Assembly (NCBI RefSeq): GCF_947241705.1
Contig: NC_079270.1
Coordinates: 620,001-684,000, forward strand
Reading direction: 5' to 3'
DNA from: Saccharomyces mikatae IFO 1815
Lineage: Eukaryota; Ascomycota; Saccharomycetes; Saccharomycetales; Saccharomycetaceae
DNA length: 64,000 bases
Shown here: piece by piece, positions 31,679 to 44,955 of the stretch
Layout: every line of letters begins with the position of its first letter
Numbering within the stretch: position 1 is the first letter of the stretch
The notes under the pieces: model-generated
The model's input: only the letters and a program-made list of their open reading frames with translations
Databases searched by the model: none
What the model was told of the DNA's origin: nothing
Program-made: the position numbers and the translations under genes

Positions 31679-33556
31679 CTACATGGATTCAAACTCAGTG
31701 TCAATATATCTGCCATTTCTCAGCAACGTCTTACATAGCATGGGCATAACTTCGACTTGCAAAGGTTCCAAAGGAAATTTTTCACCATCAACTGAAAATA
31801 AACCAGACTCCACTTTTGGTATAATCTTGTAGGCTAAAATTTTTGAGTGAATAACTTCAGGTTCTAATACATGGGAACCTTTATCTAAGGATAATAAAAT
31901 TGGTGTCATTCTAGTCACTGGGATTCTTGCGTCAGTTATGACTAAGTCAATAGTACCGTCCGCTGGCAAAGCTGCGGGAAAAAATTTGGTATCCTTGGCA
32001 ATGTATGGCATTTTCCCTGTGTAGAAAATTGTCAAGTTGTCAGTTAGCTCTGGATCCATTTTCTCCCAATCACTAGGTACTGGTTCAGTCATTGGATACT
32101 TTAATTTGAAATTACTTTCCGTGAGAAAATTCGGTGAAAGCTCATCTTTTATTTCATTATTGTTGCTTCTAGATACTAAATCTGGCGAAGAGTTTGGATC
32201 AGGATTCGGTTCAAAGGTTAAATATCCTTTATTACTATTTTTGTTTTCTAAAAAATGAACTTTCAATTCCTTTTTGGACTTGGCAGCATATTTAACAAAA
32301 ACTTCACAAGGATACTTCTTTCCTTGAATGATATTAAATGCTACACCAAGATTGAATCTGATCGGCCCCATCCATCTGATGAATTCAGTATTAATATCGG
32401 ATTCTGCAATGACGCCGTATGTCTGACTTAAAAAGGACAATCTTGGCCATTCGTTCATATAAGAGGGTTGAGAACAACACATCAAATCTATTCTTGTTTC
32501 AATAGACTTGACGAGACAGAGAGCTGCATATGATGGATTGTTTGTCCAATGACAAGATATACTCATAGCGTTTCCTGAACCGCAAGGCAGTTGTGTCACA
32601 GCTAATTTATTGAACGCTTCTACCCTATCTGATCTTCTGTAAAGTCCATTAATTACTTCGTATGGAATACCATCACCCGATGCACAGGCAATCGTATCGT
32701 ACTTACGAATATCCAAATCTTTGGCAATATCGATCGCATGACGAGCATATTTTGTGTACGCGATTTCTATTTTGCAGCCACTTTCTGCTAATATTGGCTG
32801 TGCTTTTGTTAAGAATAATGTCTTGGCTGTACCTTTACCACCGTGGGGGTTTATAATGACCAATATCGACCTGTTTCTCTTCGAATTTTCATAACTCTTT
32901 TCTAGAATTTCTTCCACAATACCGGAAGGGATTATTTCTCCTTTAGAACCTGCTCTTGACTTTCTCGGGACGTGATCTATTAATAAAGTTAATTTTTGTG
33001 GTATAACATCATGGCCTTTGGGTACAACAAAAGTCAACTCGATCAGGTATTGGTGATCTTTCATCCCTAGAGTTGGGGTGGTATCATGTGAAGCATCAAA
33101 AGATGTTTTGATATTGCTAGTCTTCGAAGCCCACCTGTTCTTATTCGAGGACGGTTGCAGTTCGTTTGTAGGTGGTCTGATTTTGTCATTGCTTAAACTA
33201 TGATTCTCCATTTCGTCATTCTCAGACGATGAGCTCAGATTTTCCGTTTGGAAAGGATCTGTTGACAACTTGCCGTTATCAAGGTTTGTTTGACTGGTGC
33301 TTATATATTTTGCGTTCAGAATCCTATTGAATGGTATGGTAGTATTAAGAGGCAACAGTTCCAGAGAATCGTCCTCGTCAAAAGAACCTCCATCAGAGCT
33401 CAAGGTGCCGTCATCCAAGCAAGACAAACAACTCAACAAAGACAAAGAATCTGCGCTTCTGAGTTGGCCATGCTTATTGAACATATGGTGCGATTGCGAT
33501 TTGATCAGTACACCTTCATCGGTCAAAATCGCTCTCAGTTTTTTCTGTACTGCCAT
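31679..33556 (-). CDS. LCB4: Sphingoid long-chain base kinase Lcb4
   Basis: The protein has 625 residues (624 in S. cerevisiae). It phosphorylates dihydrosphingosine and phytosphingosine and is the main kinase of this pair in yeast. The diacylglycerol-kinase-type catalytic domain shows the nucleotide-binding NPHGGKGTA, the [14 protein letters not shown] motif with the catalytic Asp, and [10 protein letters not shown], spread over about residues 230-330. The N-terminal 150 residues are acidic and Ser-rich; in S. cerevisiae this region is phosphorylated and palmitoylated. It is divergent from YRM1 across 322 bases. Confidence 0.96.
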   Translation of the reverse strand: MAVQKKLRAILTDEGVLIKSQSHHMFNKHGQLRSADSLSLLSCLSCLDDGTLSSDGGSFDEDDSLELLPLNTTIPFNRILNAKYISTSQTNLDNGKLSTDPFQTENLSSSSENDEMENHSLSNDKIRPPTNELQPSSNKNRWASKTSNIKTSFDASHDTTPTLGMKDHQYLIELTFVVPKGHDVIPQKLTLLIDHVPRKSRAGSKGEIIPSGIVEEILEKSYENSKRNRSILVIINPHGGKGTAKTLFLTKAQPILAESGCKIEIAYTKYARHAIDIAKDLDIRKYDTIACASGDGIPYEVINGLYRRSDRVEAFNKLAVTQLPCGSGNAMSISCHWTNNPSYAALCLVKSIETRIDLMCCSQPSYMNEWPRLSFLSQTYGVIAESDINTEFIRWMGPIRFNLGVAFNIIQGKKYPCEVFVKYAAKSKKELKVHFLENKNSNKGYLTFEPNPDPNSSPDLVSRSNNNEIKDELSPNFLTESNFKLKYPMTEPVPSDWEKMDPELTDNLTIFYTGKMPYIAKDTKFFPAALPADGTIDLVITDARIPVTRMTPILLSLDKGSHVLEPEVIHSKILAYKIIPKVESGLFSVDGEKFPLEPLQVEVMPMLCKTLLRNGRYIDTEFESM

Positions 33557-33878
33557 TAGGTATAGTGTTTATCCCGCGTTTTTCTTTACTACCAGGCTCC
33601 TATATTCTTGGTTTCTCTTAATACCAGTGCTTCGAACCAAAAAAGCTATGCTAGCTGGAAAAACCACGAATATTCATCTCTTCCAATTGCCTTTCTTACG
33701 TTAATCATGTTTTTAAATCAAGACCCTTGCAGCACTTTTTTTTCAGGCCTAGTGGCAGGGTGACACTTTCAATTTCCACCGATAATTTACGAAGGCCAAG
33801 TGGTAATAGTGACCGCAAGAGGCATTGGATATTGAAACGAGAGGGAATAGGACAGGGACCTAGTATAAGGAACTGTGA
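33557..33878. other. LCB4-YRM1 divergent promoter region
   Basis: A 322-base shared upstream region. I looked for PDRE or YRRE words because YRM1 is a drug-response gene. The nearest is a CCCGCGTTT stretch near 33572, which lacks the first W base, so no site is called. Confidence 0.35.
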
Positions 33879-36233
33879 ATGAGCAAGAGGGGCAGTTTAC
33901 AGGGTAGCGTCTCTCCATCGGAGGATTCTGGCAAGAAAACACAGAAGAGACGAAAACCAATTAGATCATGCGCATTTTGCAGGAAAAGGAAACTACGTTG
34001 TGACCGGCAGAAACCAATATGCTCGACTTGTAAAACAAAAGGTCGCTCTGATTGCATATATACAGAGGAATTTGCCCATAGAGTTGAGTCAGGGGAACTG
34101 TTTGGTAGTACTCCTAATGTTGAACTGTTGAAAAGGATCGAGGACTTGGAGAAAAGGGTAGGAGACAAGCAAAAGGGGAAACAGTATACAACGATGAACA
34201 CTAAACCACTTAGAAACCCGTATGCTAGATTCTACTATTTAGAATGCAAAAACTCGGGAAGGAGAATAATGTACGGTCCTACATCTTTGAGAACGTATCT
34301 CTCAAATGATGATAATCGCTTTGTAAATACATACAATCAACTTTGGTCTAAAGTAAAAATCGAGAGAAACAGATGGAAAGCTAAACATAAGTGGACAATG
34401 AAACCTGAATCTCGACTCTTAGAAGGACCGTTGTTAAACAGTGCTGACTCTAATATCTTGCAACAGATTTGTAAAGTTTTGCCGACTTATGAACAATCGT
34501 CAAAGATTATATCGGACTTCTTCGAGGCAAAACTGGAAACTAATGAAGTTAGTGAAGTACTAGATAGAACTAAAGTTATCAATGATTTCACATCCTCGTT
34601 TCTTCCCGGCGGCGAACTATTACCCAATGGTGAAAGGCGGATTGGGAAATTATTGCCATCAACAAAGAAGAACTATTACAAAATTGGAGTCATTTTAATG
34701 ATATTTTGTATACACCATTTCTATGAAGATATACCGGAAGTGATAGAGAAATTTCTTGTTATGCTGACAGGGCTGTCAACTGCTAAGGTCTTTTTCATTG
34801 AACGTGCTCAATTTCTCCTGTTAAAATACTATCATCGAGAGCTATTTTGGCCCTGTGGAGATGACTTGCACATGATCAGTTTGGTTGATCTATTATGTAG
34901 CACAGCAATTATGCTAGGTCTGCACTTGAATATAAGAGAAATATTCAAAAATCAAGAGAATATTGTAGGAAGTATGGAAAGTTTAGAGAATTTATGGGTT
35001 TGGATTATATTATCAGATTTTAATGTCTCTTTGAATATCGGAAGATGTTTGGCTATCAGTCCCTCCTATTTTCAAGATGATGAAGGCGAAAATAATGAGA
35101 TTCTGAGTTCAAATACAGACAGCTCTTCATCGACCATTTACTTCAACCACCCAAATACCTGCACTGGTAAGTTAAAGAGGTTTTTAAGATTAGCTCGGCC
35201 AATGCTCGATCAGATTTATGACAAAAACGCTTTTCCAGATTTAGAGGAAAATTGCAAGATTTTAACAAAATTTGTGGAGGCTGAATTTCATCCAATATCA
35301 TATTATACCAACGATAAACTAATATGCAGAGTCTCTTTGCGTGAGATTAAAGTACTTACACAGGTTCTGAATTTGTTGTTAACGTTTTATTCTTTGAGAT
35401 ATCTGATTCACATGGAAAAAGGTGTGGTTTTAGAGAACAAAATCTTGCAGACTATTTTAGTCTCATTTTCACTTGTAATCAATACGACAACGCTATGTTT
35501 CAAACTAGATAAAAAGCATTTTCCTGATTTTTTTGCCCCGGATTGTTCTCATCTGTCACCTTTTATGGCTTTATCCTTAGTGTATACAAATTTCCTGTTT
35601 CCAAGAGCCTCTACCGGCTTCTGTGCGTTTCTCTATCATAAGTTAACGCTTTTTGAAAAGGGCTACTATTTATCATCCGACATTAAAGATCGAGAAGTTA
35701 CAGATTGGGATTTGTCAACTCTAAATACTCCGTTGGATAAAACTATCAATCTACTTACTGCTTTCAAAATTCATTCAGACATATTTGCCAAGTGGTCCCA
35801 TGCTAACAACACGGAGTTAAGAAGTATGATGGGCCGTTCTTATACATTTGTTATCAACATAGCCTTGGAGAGTATATATAGAGCAGTTTTGGAGAAAGTG
35901 ATTAAATACAGAACCATGGTCGAAAACGCATGGTTACAGCAAGTCCAGGACGAATTAAATGGACCCACCCGATATTCACCTAGTGACAACCTAAACAATC
36001 CCATTGATCCTAGTTTAAATGATCTGGACGTCACAAACGGCAGGGTGTCGACGGGGAACTCTTCGGTATTACGCCCGACGGAAGTACGAAGTAGTAGCGT
36101 AACCAGTGAAACTGGGGCGGTTGAGGCTGAATTGGCACAAACTATTTCTAATGAATTTTGGACGGCGTACAACCTTGGTTGGGAGGAACTAATGAGTCAG
36201 CCAGGTTATGAGTTTTTATTTGAAACCCAATAG
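33879..36233 (+). CDS. YRM1: Zn2Cys6 drug-resistance transcription factor Yrm1
   Basis: The protein has 784 residues (786 in S. cerevisiae). In S. cerevisiae Yrm1 activates many Yrr1 target genes, mainly when Yrr1 is absent. The zinc cluster uses Cys31, 34, 41, 48, 51 and 59 (CAFCRKRKLRCDRQK, CSTC). The next 80 residues match Yrr1 closely: EEF, a short coiled stretch, then NPYARFYYLECKNSGRRIMYGPTS. The middle homology region aligns with Yrr1 to the ends, which share EFWTAYNLGWEELM-type tails. The two genes are clear paralogues. Confidence 0.95.
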   Translation: MSKRGSLQGSVSPSEDSGKKTQKRRKPIRSCAFCRKRKLRCDRQKPICSTCKTKGRSDCIYTEEFAHRVESGELFGSTPNVELLKRIEDLEKRVGDKQKGKQYTTMNTKPLRNPYARFYYLECKNSGRRIMYGPTSLRTYLSNDDNRFVNTYNQLWSKVKIERNRWKAKHKWTMKPESRLLEGPLLNSADSNILQQICKVLPTYEQSSKIISDFFEAKLETNEVSEVLDRTKVINDFTSSFLPGGELLPNGERRIGKLLPSTKKNYYKIGVILMIFCIHHFYEDIPEVIEKFLVMLTGLSTAKVFFIERAQFLLLKYYHRELFWPCGDDLHMISLVDLLCSTAIMLGLHLNIREIFKNQENIVGSMESLENLWVWIILSDFNVSLNIGRCLAISPSYFQDDEGENNEILSSNTDSSSSTIYFNHPNTCTGKLKRFLRLARPMLDQIYDKNAFPDLEENCKILTKFVEAEFHPISYYTNDKLICRVSLREIKVLTQVLNLLLTFYSLRYLIHMEKGVVLENKILQTILVSFSLVINTTTLCFKLDKKHFPDFFAPDCSHLSPFMALSLVYTNFLFPRASTGFCAFLYHKLTLFEKGYYLSSDIKDREVTDWDLSTLNTPLDKTINLLTAFKIHSDIFAKWSHANNTELRSMMGRSYTFVINIALESIYRAVLEKVIKYRTMVENAWLQQVQDELNGPTRYSPSDNLNNPIDPSLNDLDVTNGRVSTGNSSVLRPTEVRSSSVTSETGAVEAELAQTISNEFWTAYNLGWEELMSQPGYEFLFETQ

Positions 36234-36511
36234 GTGAATAGTTAATCCCAATTGAAGTTGTTCTTTTGTGACGTACTGTTATTATTAAGCGCAGATAAAA
36301 AGTATATAATAAAAAATATTTACAATTAGTTAGTGGAAAGGTTATTAGGAGATGACTTCATGAAAAAAAACCAAAAATAAAATTTTGAAAAGGGCTATGT
36401 GCTTACTTTTAACCAAGGACAGTGCAAGAAGGAAACTATAACGTGAAGAGTAAAAACTCTACCAAATTATTTGCTTGATGCATTCTGTCTAACGTCTTAT
36501 GTTGCAGTACC

Positions 36512-36533
36512 AGATCTGACCAAGATCTGACCA
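36512..36533. repeat. 11-bp direct tandem repeat upstream of DCS2
   Basis: AGATCTGACCA occurs twice without a gap at 36512-36522 and 36523-36533, and the first copy sits within the palindrome CAGATCTG. Its role, if any, is unknown. Confidence 0.8.
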
Positions 36534-36748
36534 GAAAAACGAGAAGTGCTCTCCTGCATTCCAGCCACCAAAACTACCAGTGTACCAACCCACACGCTGA
36601 GAATATTCTTCATTCAAGGTACTCGCTTGAACAGTAGTTTTTAACAAATTGTTGGTCTATTATCGTTATTGTAATTCAGCGTCAGCAATTAAATGTTAAT
36701 TCATAAAGAAGCCCCATCGCAACGGCCGCGAAGTGCTGGGGGAAAATA

Positions 36749-36753
36749 AGGGG
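36749..36753. promoter_or_regulatory. STRE in the DCS2 promoter
   Basis: AGGGG, an Msn2/Msn4 core, lies about 141 bases upstream of the DCS2 ATG. DCS2 in S. cerevisiae is induced by stress and on glucose exhaustion, which fits. Confidence 0.6.
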
Positions 36754-36851
36754 CGGTGGCATTACAGAGTATAAAGGTAAAGAGAAGCAGAGGCAGAAGC
36801 ACGGAGCTTTTTGTCTAAATTTAACGTATGTTCACTATCTCATCCCGGTAA

Positions 36852-37958
<1,107 letters not shown>

Positions 37959-38378
37959 AAGTGGAAACACAATAATACGGGGCACTCTTTTTTCATATTC
38001 TGAATATCAGGAAGGCGCAAACTTATATAAATGTATTCGTATACTTCTACAATGGATTTTAAATTCTATTATAAGTGCAAATTGCTTATTCACATTGCAA
38101 ATGTGGTTATATTTCTTATGCACATTCCCTTTTTTGTCTTTTAGCGTACTCCTGGAAAGTTATTGTTACTTTAAAGACATGCGAAAAAATAGTATATAGC
38201 ACCTACGTAATCTATGCTTATGAAAAGACAAACAGCTATTCATTTGGAGGCCAAACCACAAAAGGAAGTAATCGCAACATAATTACACTGTATTCAACGA
38301 AGCGATTTGGCTTATCATTTGGGGTACAAGGAGGTAGTTAGTATCGATTGGTTCCAAAATACACACAACGAGCATAGG
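37959..38378. other. DCS2-MED4 tandem gap
   Basis: A 420-base gap. Short open frames run through it in the forward direction, but none starts a recognisable protein. It is taken as the DCS2 3' end and MED4 promoter. Confidence 0.4.
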
Positions 38379-39245
38379 ATGTCCGTCCAAGATACCAAAG
38401 CCGTGGATTTTTCCATGGGTCACATGAAATCATCTTCTGTGTCTCTGGTAGTGGAGGCTACCTCTAACATGAACAGTGAAGACAAACTATCTAAAGTCCA
38501 GCTTTATGAGGATTTATGTCGTTACGAAGATACGCTAAAAAAGTTGGTGGAATCTGTAGATCGTTTTAAGCCAGATATAGACGTTGCTAGGGACTTGATC
38601 AAAATTGATGAAAGTCTGTTTAATAATGTTGACCTGTTGTCTGAATATGACAATATTGATCGTAATTTACGCAAGATTGACAAAGACTCCGAGGAATTAG
38701 ATTCTAAAACCAAAAGAATACTAGAAATTATGAATGAATGTCATGATGAATTAGGGGCACTACCGATGCTAGAACAAGTAGAGTTTGAAAAGAACACAAT
38801 TCTGCAACAACGATCCAAAATTAACTCCACGGCGTTATTGGATTATGCCACAAAATTGTCAAAATTTACCAGAATACCACCAACATTCGATAAAGGAAGT
38901 ATTGGACCCAATAACTTTATATGGCCTGCAGAAGATGCTCTACGAAGAGGTATGCTTGCTATGGCATCATTACATAGTAAAGAGCTAACCAGAGTGCCTG
39001 GTGAAGAGGCGGAAGAGGCTGCAGAGACAGAAGAAGTACTTGTTTCCTCTCCATCTCAAAACGGACTGGACAACGAGCACAAGACTGCAAAAGAAGAAGT
39101 GCCAAGCACAGACTCATTTATATTCAATGGCACTGCCAACAAAAATAGCGAAGAAGTAGGTGATGCCAAAGATAAGGAGGAGGAAGGTAACAATGACGAT
39201 GCCCTAGATCTTGATCTAGATTTATTCGATCCAGAGGACTTTTAG
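38379..39245 (+). CDS. MED4: Mediator middle-module subunit Med4
   Basis: The protein has 288 residues (284 in S. cerevisiae). It belongs to the RNA polymerase II Mediator middle module and pairs with Med9 and Med7 partners. A long coiled-coil-rich helical region spans about residues 35-140. The conserved IWPAEDALRRGMLA block follows near 185-200. The tail is very acidic (DDALDLDLDLFDPEDF). The frame extends 24 codons upstream without an ATG, so 38379 (MSVQDTKAV) is the start. It is convergent with ALE1. Confidence 0.94.
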   Translation: MSVQDTKAVDFSMGHMKSSSVSLVVEATSNMNSEDKLSKVQLYEDLCRYEDTLKKLVESVDRFKPDIDVARDLIKIDESLFNNVDLLSEYDNIDRNLRKIDKDSEELDSKTKRILEIMNECHDELGALPMLEQVEFEKNTILQQRSKINSTALLDYATKLSKFTRIPPTFDKGSIGPNNFIWPAEDALRRGMLAMASLHSKELTRVPGEEAEEAAETEEVLVSSPSQNGLDNEHKTAKEEVPSTDSFIFNGTANKNSEEVGDAKDKEEEGNNDDALDLDLDLFDPEDF

Positions 39246-39499
39246 GTGTGGTAACGTAGGATAACCATTAAACATGACAATCATATCATTATGTATATTG
39301 TTCTCTCTTTAGAAATAAAAAAAAATCGTGGCAAAAACTCATGTATGTAAATGTGTATATAAAATTACATATATACTACAATATGTTAGAATATAATAAG
39401 AACATATAGAAGTAAGGTTAATAAAGGCACTTCTATAGGGACTTGAAAAGAAGGGAACGGTATTGTGAGAATTTTCACACATCTGCTGCATTGGTTTAT

Positions 39500-41359
39500 C
39501 TATTGTTCTTTCTTTGAAATGGGTTTTGGCGAATATCCACTAAAACTCATTTTCCTCACCCGCTCACCTGATCCACTTGTAGCGTCCGAAAATTCCTGTT
39601 TGAACCTATCAAATGCTTTTGAAAGGTTTACCTCTTCTATTTCAAGACCGTTTTTATTCCTCCACTCTTTATAATCATTACAAAAATCTTCCCAGTCTTT
39701 TTTAGCATTGTCCCATTTTTCTAACTCAATGGGTGGGATACCCAAGTTCATTTCATCTTCTTCAGCAGTCTTTCCCTTTTCATGTTCCATCTTTGCCTTC
39801 AAAATATCACCCAAGTTTGGAGAGCTTGCAGAAATATCATTTTCTAATTTCTTTTGTTTTCTCATGAATATTTCTTTGGGCTGTTTCGATTTAAAGAATC
39901 CGGTAACTTGTTTAGCATATGGTCCTCTAAATAGGAAGAATGACAAAGCAACAATGATATGAACATAAAAGTAAACCGACCCCCAAACCATTAAAGATGG
40001 CTTTAAATCAAGGATAATGAATGGTTGCACCATATAACCAAATGCTAGTTTAATTGCATATATACCAATAAAATCATAAATTATTTTGGAAGGCAAAGGT
40101 GTGACACCATCTTCCCGTAAGAAAATAGGTCTGAAATTACGTCTGTAAATCTTACCACAAGTTTGGTACAACGCTCCTGTAGCAAAAGTCAGATAGTAAC
40201 CTGGTCTGGTACCATGCCAAAATGCGGAAGTTAAGAAAGTAAACAAAGTCGAACGAAAACCAGGCTTCTTGCCCTTTTTAGTAACACGCAAATAGACAGA
40301 GTATTTTAACCACTTGTTGGTGTTCATGTTCCAAGCTTCTAACATTTCACGTGTATTTTGCGCGGTTTCTACAGTCCAGATGTCAATATTTCTAACTCGA
40401 TCCCACCTGATCTTTTGTGTTTTTGGATCATAACCATTGTAGCCCAAACCACACAATATACAAGATGCCTCTGAGATAGTCCATGCAGCATAATACTTAA
40501 ACCTGTGAATAAAGCCCAACAAGAATAAGTAATGAATTCTGAATATAAAAGATCTCTGTGGAAAGGCATTCCTGTCCAGAACATATTTAACAGGGAAGTG
40601 CTTCATCCCAATTGCGCTCAAAATCATCCAAGCAAGACCTTGAATCACTTTCCATGATGCAAGTTTACCATTATTTGGGATCTGTCTCCTTTTACCAGGG
40701 TGATACCTTCTCATAGGCTTTTTGCTTTCAGGCAAATCACGGAACATTTCACAATTCAACCAGCTGTCGAAATCGGCATAATCAAAACTTGGGCCAGTTA
40801 ATAGCGTTGAGTAAAAAAAGGCATACGCAAGGAACTTTAATAAAGGTGGATGGCCTCTTACAGCACGAGATTTTTGATGTTCAGTCAAATCTTTGAAATC
40901 ATTCTCGCTAGTGCATGAACCATCATAGTAGGACCAAGCAAAGGAAGTCAGCTTCATGGCTAAAACCATTTGGGAACTTGTAATATCAACAGTAGTTTGA
41001 GTCTGCTCGTTGAGGAATTGGGCATATATATGATTTATTGCCAAATGGCCCATGACAAATATGAAGTTCACATGTGGCATAAATTTGGAACGGTAGAACC
41101 TTGAGATTAAGTAAGTAAACATGGTACTAATCAACAAGGTTCTAAACCCACTTATTAGATTAAGAACTCCGAATAAGTAAAACAATGACATAGAAATGAT
41201 AAAATAACATTTTAAATTTGTACGCTTCTCAGGGATTCTTTTCAGAATAGCATTCAGTGGGAAGGAACCTAACAAGCAAATTGCATATCGCAGAGTGAAA
41301 CTATCAATACCATAGGTTGTAGTCACCTTTGTTAAAACAGCGTCCACAAAATTGTACAT
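39500..41359 (-). CDS. ALE1: MBOAT lysophospholipid acyltransferase Ale1
   Basis: The protein has 619 residues, the S. cerevisiae length. It is an ER acyltransferase that reacylates lysophosphatidylcholine, lysophosphatidylethanolamine and lysophosphatidic acid in the Lands cycle. The MBOAT signature includes the catalytic His in AFWHGTRPGYYL (near residue 380) and the upstream WNMNTNKWLKYSVY block. Around eight to ten hydrophobic segments are visible. The C-terminus ends SKKEQ, giving a KKxx ER-retrieval signal. Divergent from HEM15 across about 710 bases. Confidence 0.96.
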   Translation of the reverse strand: MYNFVDAVLTKVTTTYGIDSFTLRYAICLLGSFPLNAILKRIPEKRTNLKCYFIISMSLFYLFGVLNLISGFRTLLISTMFTYLISRFYRSKFMPHVNFIFVMGHLAINHIYAQFLNEQTQTTVDITSSQMVLAMKLTSFAWSYYDGSCTSENDFKDLTEHQKSRAVRGHPPLLKFLAYAFFYSTLLTGPSFDYADFDSWLNCEMFRDLPESKKPMRRYHPGKRRQIPNNGKLASWKVIQGLAWMILSAIGMKHFPVKYVLDRNAFPQRSFIFRIHYLFLLGFIHRFKYYAAWTISEASCILCGLGYNGYDPKTQKIRWDRVRNIDIWTVETAQNTREMLEAWNMNTNKWLKYSVYLRVTKKGKKPGFRSTLFTFLTSAFWHGTRPGYYLTFATGALYQTCGKIYRRNFRPIFLREDGVTPLPSKIIYDFIGIYAIKLAFGYMVQPFIILDLKPSLMVWGSVYFYVHIIVALSFFLFRGPYAKQVTGFFKSKQPKEIFMRKQKKLENDISASSPNLGDILKAKMEHEKGKTAEEDEMNLGIPPIELEKWDNAKKDWEDFCNDYKEWRNKNGLEIEEVNLSKAFDRFKQEFSDATSGSGERVRKMSFSGYSPKPISKKEQ

Positions 41360-43255
<1,896 letters not shown>

Positions 43256-43484
43256 GGAGAGTTGATCTCGTCACAATTTCAATATCAATACACCCCTTTT
43301 ATTTTTCATTGAAATTGTTTATTTATGTTTTTTTAATGGTCTACTATTTCTATAATATATCATTATTTATTGCATCCAAAAAAGTTTGTTTGTTATTTTT
43401 TATTAAATTAGGGCTCTTGACATCTCCCTTTGATTGCTATTCCCCTATGATTCCAGCACTCAAATAAAAAAAACAAAAGTTATG

Positions 43485-43490
43485 AAAAAA
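43485..43490 (-). terminator. Pol III T-run terminator of tRNA-Val
   Basis: Six A residues on the plus strand give T6 on the tRNA strand, starting just past the mature 3' end. This is a standard Pol III stop signal. Confidence 0.85.
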
Positions 43491-43491
43491 T

Positions 43492-43565
43492 TGATTTCGC
43501 CCAGGATCGAACTGGGGACGTTCTGCGTGTTAAGCAGATGCCATAACCGACTAGACCACGAAACC
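43492..43565 (-). tRNA. tV(AAC): tRNA-Val (anticodon AAC)
   Basis: The gene is 74 bases, with no intron and no encoded CCA. The acceptor stem GGTTTCG pairs with CGAAATC, with one G-T pair. The anticodon stem TCTGC/GCAGA encloses the loop TTAACAC, giving anticodon AAC (read as IAC, valine). The B box is GTTCGATCC (43512-43504 on the minus strand). The same tRNA lies between HEM15 and MPC54 in S. cerevisiae. It is the likely anchor for the LTR cluster upstream of it. Confidence 0.97.
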
Positions 43566-43580
43566 ACAAATCATTGGATA

Positions 43581-44268
43581 TGTATCATTGCGGACTCCAC
43601 CAATACCGAGGTGTCCTGACAATCCTAATATACTATCTTAGGGAAGTAACTTGTTGTCAAAACGACTTATCAACTTGATTCATGGGATGTTACTTATCCC
43701 ATATATTATATAAGATATGGTTTATACTAAATAGAGGAAACGCGGAATCTCGGATCTAAACTAATTGTTCAGGTATCTATACATTTGATTAGTTCAGCTC
43801 AGGAAGGCAGAGTTTTACTATATGTTGCTCAACCTGTTAGTTTCGTTATAAGATTGTTTCATATGTGAGATATTAGTGGAGTTTGATGTAATTGTTGGGA
43901 TTCCATTTTTTATAAGGCAATAATATTAGGTATGTAGATATACTAGAAGTTCTCCTCCGGGATTTAGGAATCCATAAAAGGGAATCTACAATTATACACA
44001 ATTCTATAAACATTATTATCATCGTTTTATATGTTGTTATTCATTTATCCTATTACATTATCAATCCTTGCGTTTCAGCTTCCACTAATTTAGATGACTA
44101 TTTCTCATCGTTTGCGTCATCTTCTAACACCGTATATGATAATATACTAGTAACGTAAAAACTAGTTAGTAGATGATAGTTGATTTATATTACAACAATA
44201 TGTGTTCTATGAACGTTTAGAATGATGATGTATTGTCATACTGGAGTATCTCGTCTTGAGATACAACA
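43581..44268 (-). mobile_element. Solo Ty3-type (sigma) LTR, interrupted by a Ty1-type LTR
   Basis: A fossil LTR of the Ty3 (Metaviridae) sigma type, minus orientation. The 5' edge, TGTTGTATCTCAAGACGAG read on the minus strand, is at 44268. The 3' edge is near 43581. Without the inserted LTR and its target duplication the length is about 350 bases, close to the 340 of yeast sigma. The inner edge lies about 16 bases upstream of the tRNA-Val gene, the placement expected from Ty3 targeting to Pol III start sites. There is no internal coding part. It is an old copy; the exact 3' edge is uncertain by a few bases. Confidence 0.85.
43866..44197 (-). mobile_element. Solo Ty1/Ty2-type (delta) LTR inside the sigma LTR
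   Basis: A 332-base LTR in minus orientation, beginning TGTTG at 44197 and ending in TCTCA at 43866 (minus strand). It is flanked by an exact 5-base target duplication, ATATG, at 43861-43865 and 44198-44202. The insertion splits the sigma LTR, so it is younger than sigma. Only the LTR remains, as after LTR-LTR recombination. It is very like the LTR at 44956-45287 (about 95% by eye). Confidence 0.92.
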
Positions 44269-44512
44269 GTGAAAATTTAAATGGTTGAAGCGCTACAGGA
44301 TACATTATTGAAAACGTTGTTAGAATGAAAATCAACTATTGTCTATCCACTAGTAGTCATACTAGTAATATATTATCATATACGGTGTTAGAAAATGACA
44401 TATGTTATGAGAAGCTGTCATCAAGCTAGAGGAAGCTGACACGCAAGGGCTGATAATGTAATAAACTAATTAATGACGAGGTATAAAACAAGAGAACAAA
44501 TGAATATATCGT

Positions 44513-44894
44513 TGTTGGAATAAGTGATTACTAATATACATTTATTCATATAGATTGATGTAGTTGATGACGATTATTCTTTAACATGATACTAATAATG
44601 TTGGGTAAATGAATACAAACATTCTTATGATGATACGAACTAAATTGGAGTAGGCAAATTCTAATTATAGAATTTCCTGCACTAGTAAGATAAAGATCTA
44701 TTAATTGACCAGAACTTGGTATATAAGAAGATGAGTTATCACCAAAACCCTATCATCAATGTTTTGAATTATGTCTAAACCATTGGGTTTAATATAACCA
44801 ATCAGCGTGTGTTTTATATACCTCTCTTATATAAATTAAGAAGTAACGACTTATTCTTAATTATTACAACTTACTAAACAACTAATTATCAACA
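44513..44894 (+). mobile_element. Solo LTR of uncertain family (Ty4/Tsu4-like candidate)
   Basis: A 382-base segment that begins TGTTGG and ends TCAACA, so it has the TG...CA inverted ends of an LTR. It is flanked by a near-exact 5-base duplication (ATCGT at 44508-44512, ATTGT at 44895-44899). It lies cleanly inside the older delta LTR. Its interior does not read as delta or sigma. Length and ends fit a Ty4 (tau) or Tsu4 LTR, but I cannot confirm the family from memory. A solo fossil without internal region. Confidence 0.75.
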
Positions 44895-44955
44895 ATTGTT
44901 GTGTAAAATTTTCGATTCCCTTTTGTAGATTTCAATATCCTCGAGAAGAAATTTT

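Noticed and set aside
33297-33704. 135-codon frame on the plus strand
   Set aside because: It is antisense to the 5' part of LCB4 and runs into the shared promoter. No product is recognisable.
43321-43331. ATTTATGTTTT, a full match to the 11-base ARS consensus
   Set aside because: Such matches are common by chance in AT-rich yeast DNA. Without B elements or origin data it cannot be called an origin.
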